Assembly (NCBI GenBank): GCA_964452105.1
Contig: CAYVLI010000142.1
Location: 1-6,846, forward strand
Direction: 5' to 3'
Length of the DNA stretch: 6,846 nucleotides
Source of the DNA: CAYVLI01 sp964452105 [NCBI: uncultured Nitrospinota bacterium]
GTDB lineage: Bacteria > JAUXIQ01
How positions within the stretch are numbered: position 1 is the stretch's first letter; each line of letters opens with the position of its first letter. Under the pieces are notes generated by a model. It was not told the DNA's origin, searched no databases, and saw nothing but the letters and a program-made list of their open reading frames with translations. The position numbers and the translations under genes are program-made. Shown here one piece after another: positions 4,916 through 6,846 of the stretch.

Positions 4916-6846
4916 ATGAAGAGGAAAACATTTAATTTTATTATTTCTAATAAAGTCCTTATAGTTATTTTACTTGCCGGGATTACTGTTTTCTTCGGCT
5001 GGTTCGCCTTGCAAGTCAAATTTGATAACAATATCGAAATTTACTTTCTTAAAGGCGATATAAAGGCTTACAGGGAATTCCTGGATCAATTTGGAACCGA
5101 CGAGATTATCGCCGTCTCGTTCGGTAATGAAGAGATATTTACAAAAGACAACTTGCTCCTGATCGATTCAATCAGCCGCGAGCTGGAGCGACTACCGCAT
5201 GTCAGGCGCGTACTAAGCATTACCACGATGAAATCAGCCTATGGCGAAAAGGAAAACGTTTTCTTCAATCCCCTGGTCAAAGAGATTCCATCCTCTCAAA
5301 CAGAATTGGTTCCCATCAAGAAAAGGGCTCTCGCAGACCCTTTTATTTCCGGGATTCTACTCTCTCCTGATGCAAGAAATACAGCAATTGTCGCCGAAAT
5401 CGATCATATCATGGGTAAGTTTGACTATAAGATAGTATTGCTAAATCAGATAAGAAAATTATTAAAAAATATGACAATAAAGTCAGGTAAACAGTTCTAT
5501 ATTGGCGGTACGGCTGTATTGGATGACGCAATATTGCGATATACAAAGAGAGATCAATCCAGATACATACCCATTATGGTTATCATCATAATATTTGTTG
5601 TCTTTGCCATGTTTCGCCGTTTAGATATGGTGGGAATACAGTTAGTGGTTGTTTTCCTGTCCGTAGTATGGACATATGGCTTTCTTGCCTTATTGGGATA
5701 CAAGATTAACATAATATCGACGGTAATACCACCGCTCCTCATGGCCGTATCCATAGCCGATTCAATGCATTTTATCGCCGATTATCTGCATGAAAACTCA
5801 GCCAATAAACTGCTAAAGACGGAACATATCTGGAATTCGTTCGATAAAGTAATTACTCCGTGTTTCATGACCAGCGTGACCACTGCTTTCGGTTTGCTTT
5901 CGCTTTTAAGCGCGGATCTCGTGCCGCTTCGACAGTTCGGGTTGGTAGCAGCCGTAGGTGTATTATTTGCTTTCATTATTACCATGTTTCTTGTCACGAT
6001 ACTTCTTTTTCTCATTCCCCAACGAAGGACGAAGGACAGAAATAGAATTCAAGGAGATTTATTTTCAAATTTACTTTCCTGGCTGGGTTACTGGAAGAGA
6101 AGAAAAGCCATTACCATCATTCTTGTTGCACTAATTTCAAGTGTTCCAGCAGCCTTGTCGTTGTCCAAGCTTACCATCGGTACAAATACCCTTGATTACT
6201 TCAGGAAGGGAGATCCAGTCCGATCTCAAACCGAATGGATCGACACAAATATATCAGGGACCGCTTCGTTGGAATTCTTTATTAAGACAGGGGAGGAAGA
6301 TGCTTTAAAAAGTCCATTGTTGCTGCAAAAGATGCAAGGTTTCCAAAGCTATTTGAAAAGTATCAAAGGTATTACAGGAGCATATTCCGAAGTCGATATG
6401 GTCAAATCTTTAAATAGAGCATTTAATGAGGGAGACGAACGGAAATTCATCATTCCTTCTTCATCAGCTGAAATTGCCCAACAATTGTTAATGGTTGAAG
6501 GGAGCGACGATATCAGAGAATTATTGTCTGATGATTACTCCACAGGAAGGATCAGTGCAAGAGTCGAAATGAATGAATCTCAGAGGCTTGCTCATCATGT
6601 GCCGGAGATCGAAAGACGAATGAAAGATATTTTCAGGGGGGTTGCGACGGTTGAGCCAACTGGTCTGGTCTATCTGATGAATCGGATGGAGCAATATCTT
6701 TTATCCAGTCAGATAAAGAGTTTCTTCTTGGCTTTCGCATTGACAGCCGTTATAATCATGATTTTGTTGCGTTCCGTGAAGCTTGGCCTCATGGCCATGA
6801 TTCCGAATTTCCTGCCCATACTATTTTCCCTGGCATTGATGCCCCG
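4916..6846 (+). CDS. RND-superfamily exporter, MMPL/COG1033-like (partial, C-terminus beyond window)
   Basis: The frame is open from ATG 4916 to the window edge (643 full codons); an in-frame TAG at 4904-4906 excludes an earlier start. The ribosome site is weak (GCGGGA, 4907-4911 region). The topology is the RND half-repeat: helix 1 at about 14-33, a periplasmic domain at about 34-215, and five helices at 217-233, 238-260, 264-286, 315-333 and 341-366. A basic cytoplasmic link (368-396) and helix 7 (398-416) follow, then a second periplasmic domain (417-602) and the start of the second helix bundle (603-619, 623-643). Family-like stretches are IPPLLMAVSIADSMHFIADY (271-290), FMTSVTTAFGLLSLL, RQFGLVAAVGV and LDYFRKGDPVRSQTEWID. 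Asp282 in helix 4 lies where MMPL proteins carry proton-relay acids (inference). Relatives move lipids or hydrophobic molecules across the inner membrane; the substrate here is unknown. Some 100-200 residues are probably missing. Parts are AT-richer than the hem genes, and the 500-nt gap suggests an independent transcription unit. Confidence 0.88.
   Translation, partial: MKRKTFNFIISNKVLIVILLAGITVFFGWFALQVKFDNNIEIYFLKGDIKAYREFLDQFGTDEIIAVSFGNEEIFTKDNLLLIDSISRELERLPHVRRVLSITTMKSAYGEKENVFFNPLVKEIPSSQTELVPIKKRALADPFISGILLSPDARNTAIVAEIDHIMGKFDYKIVLLNQIRKLLKNMTIKSGKQFYIGGTAVLDDAILRYTKRDQSRYIPIMVIIIIFVVFAMFRRLDMVGIQLVVVFLSVVWTYGFLALLGYKINIISTVIPPLLMAVSIADSMHFIADYLHENSANKLLKTEHIWNSFDKVITPCFMTSVTTAFGLLSLLSADLVPLRQFGLVAAVGVLFAFIITMFLVTILLFLIPQRRTKDRNRIQGDLFSNLLSWLGYWKRRKAITIILVALISSVPAALSLSKLTIGTNTLDYFRKGDPVRSQTEWIDTNISGTASLEFFIKTGEEDALKSPLLLQKMQGFQSYLKSIKGITGAYSEVDMVKSLNRAFNEGDERKFIIPSSSAEIAQQLLMVEGSDDIRELLSDDYSTGRISARVEMNESQRLAHHVPEIERRMKDIFRGVATVEPTGLVYLMNRMEQYLLSSQIKSFFLAFALTAVIIMILLRSVKLGLMAMIPNFLPILFSLALMP

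Overview
The window looks like bacterial chromosome from an anaerobe-type lineage with a Gram-negative-like gene set. The order precorrin-2 dehydrogenase / CcsA-HemX-like membrane protein / hemA / hemC is one I associate with Desulfobacterota (deltaproteobacteria such as Geobacter) and related anaerobes. An origin in Chloroflexota (Dehalococcoidia-like) is also possible. The genus cannot be named from sequence alone. The tetrapyrrole genes are moderately GC-rich (35 of 60 bases in 3901-3960, by hand count) and use many ATA (Ile) and AGG/AGA (Arg) codons.

Left block (49-4418, all + strand): nrdR, a 118-nt gap, then a tight run of four tetrapyrrole-related genes with spacings of 36, 12 and 1 nt. 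These are a stand-alone siroheme-synthase N-domain protein (precorrin-2 dehydrogenase / sirohydrochlorin ferrochelatase), a CcsA/HemX-like multi-spanning membrane protein, glutamyl-tRNA reductase (hemA) and porphobilinogen deaminase (hemC). HemA starts the C5 route from Glu-tRNA(Glu), HemC makes the linear tetrapyrrole, and the precorrin-2 enzyme works on the siroheme/cobalamin branch. The CcsA/HemX-like protein is either a membrane partner of HemA or a heme handler. The usual partners hemD/cobA, hemB and hemL are not in the window.

Middle block (4419-4915, about 500 nt): no convincing gene. It holds a weak hairpin just after hemC, an 83-bp inverted-repeat element made of two palindromes (ATTCCC-N8-GGGAAT type, REPIN/MITE-like), and a small zone of competing inverted repeats. 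Short open frames across the palindromes are translation artefacts of the repeat.

Right block (4916 to the window end): the first 643 codons of an RND-superfamily (MMPL/COG1033-like) exporter, truncated by the window edge. Parts of it are clearly more AT-rich than the hem genes (19 GC of 60 in 5461-5520).

I see no CRISPR array, tRNA, rRNA, transposase or phage gene, and no clear undescribed system. The most notable points are the composite palindromic element at the junction where the hem run stops, the nrdR/tetrapyrrole linkage, the altered WWD-type motif in the CcsA/HemX-like protein, and a small palindrome-bearing gap between nrdR and the precorrin-2 enzyme.
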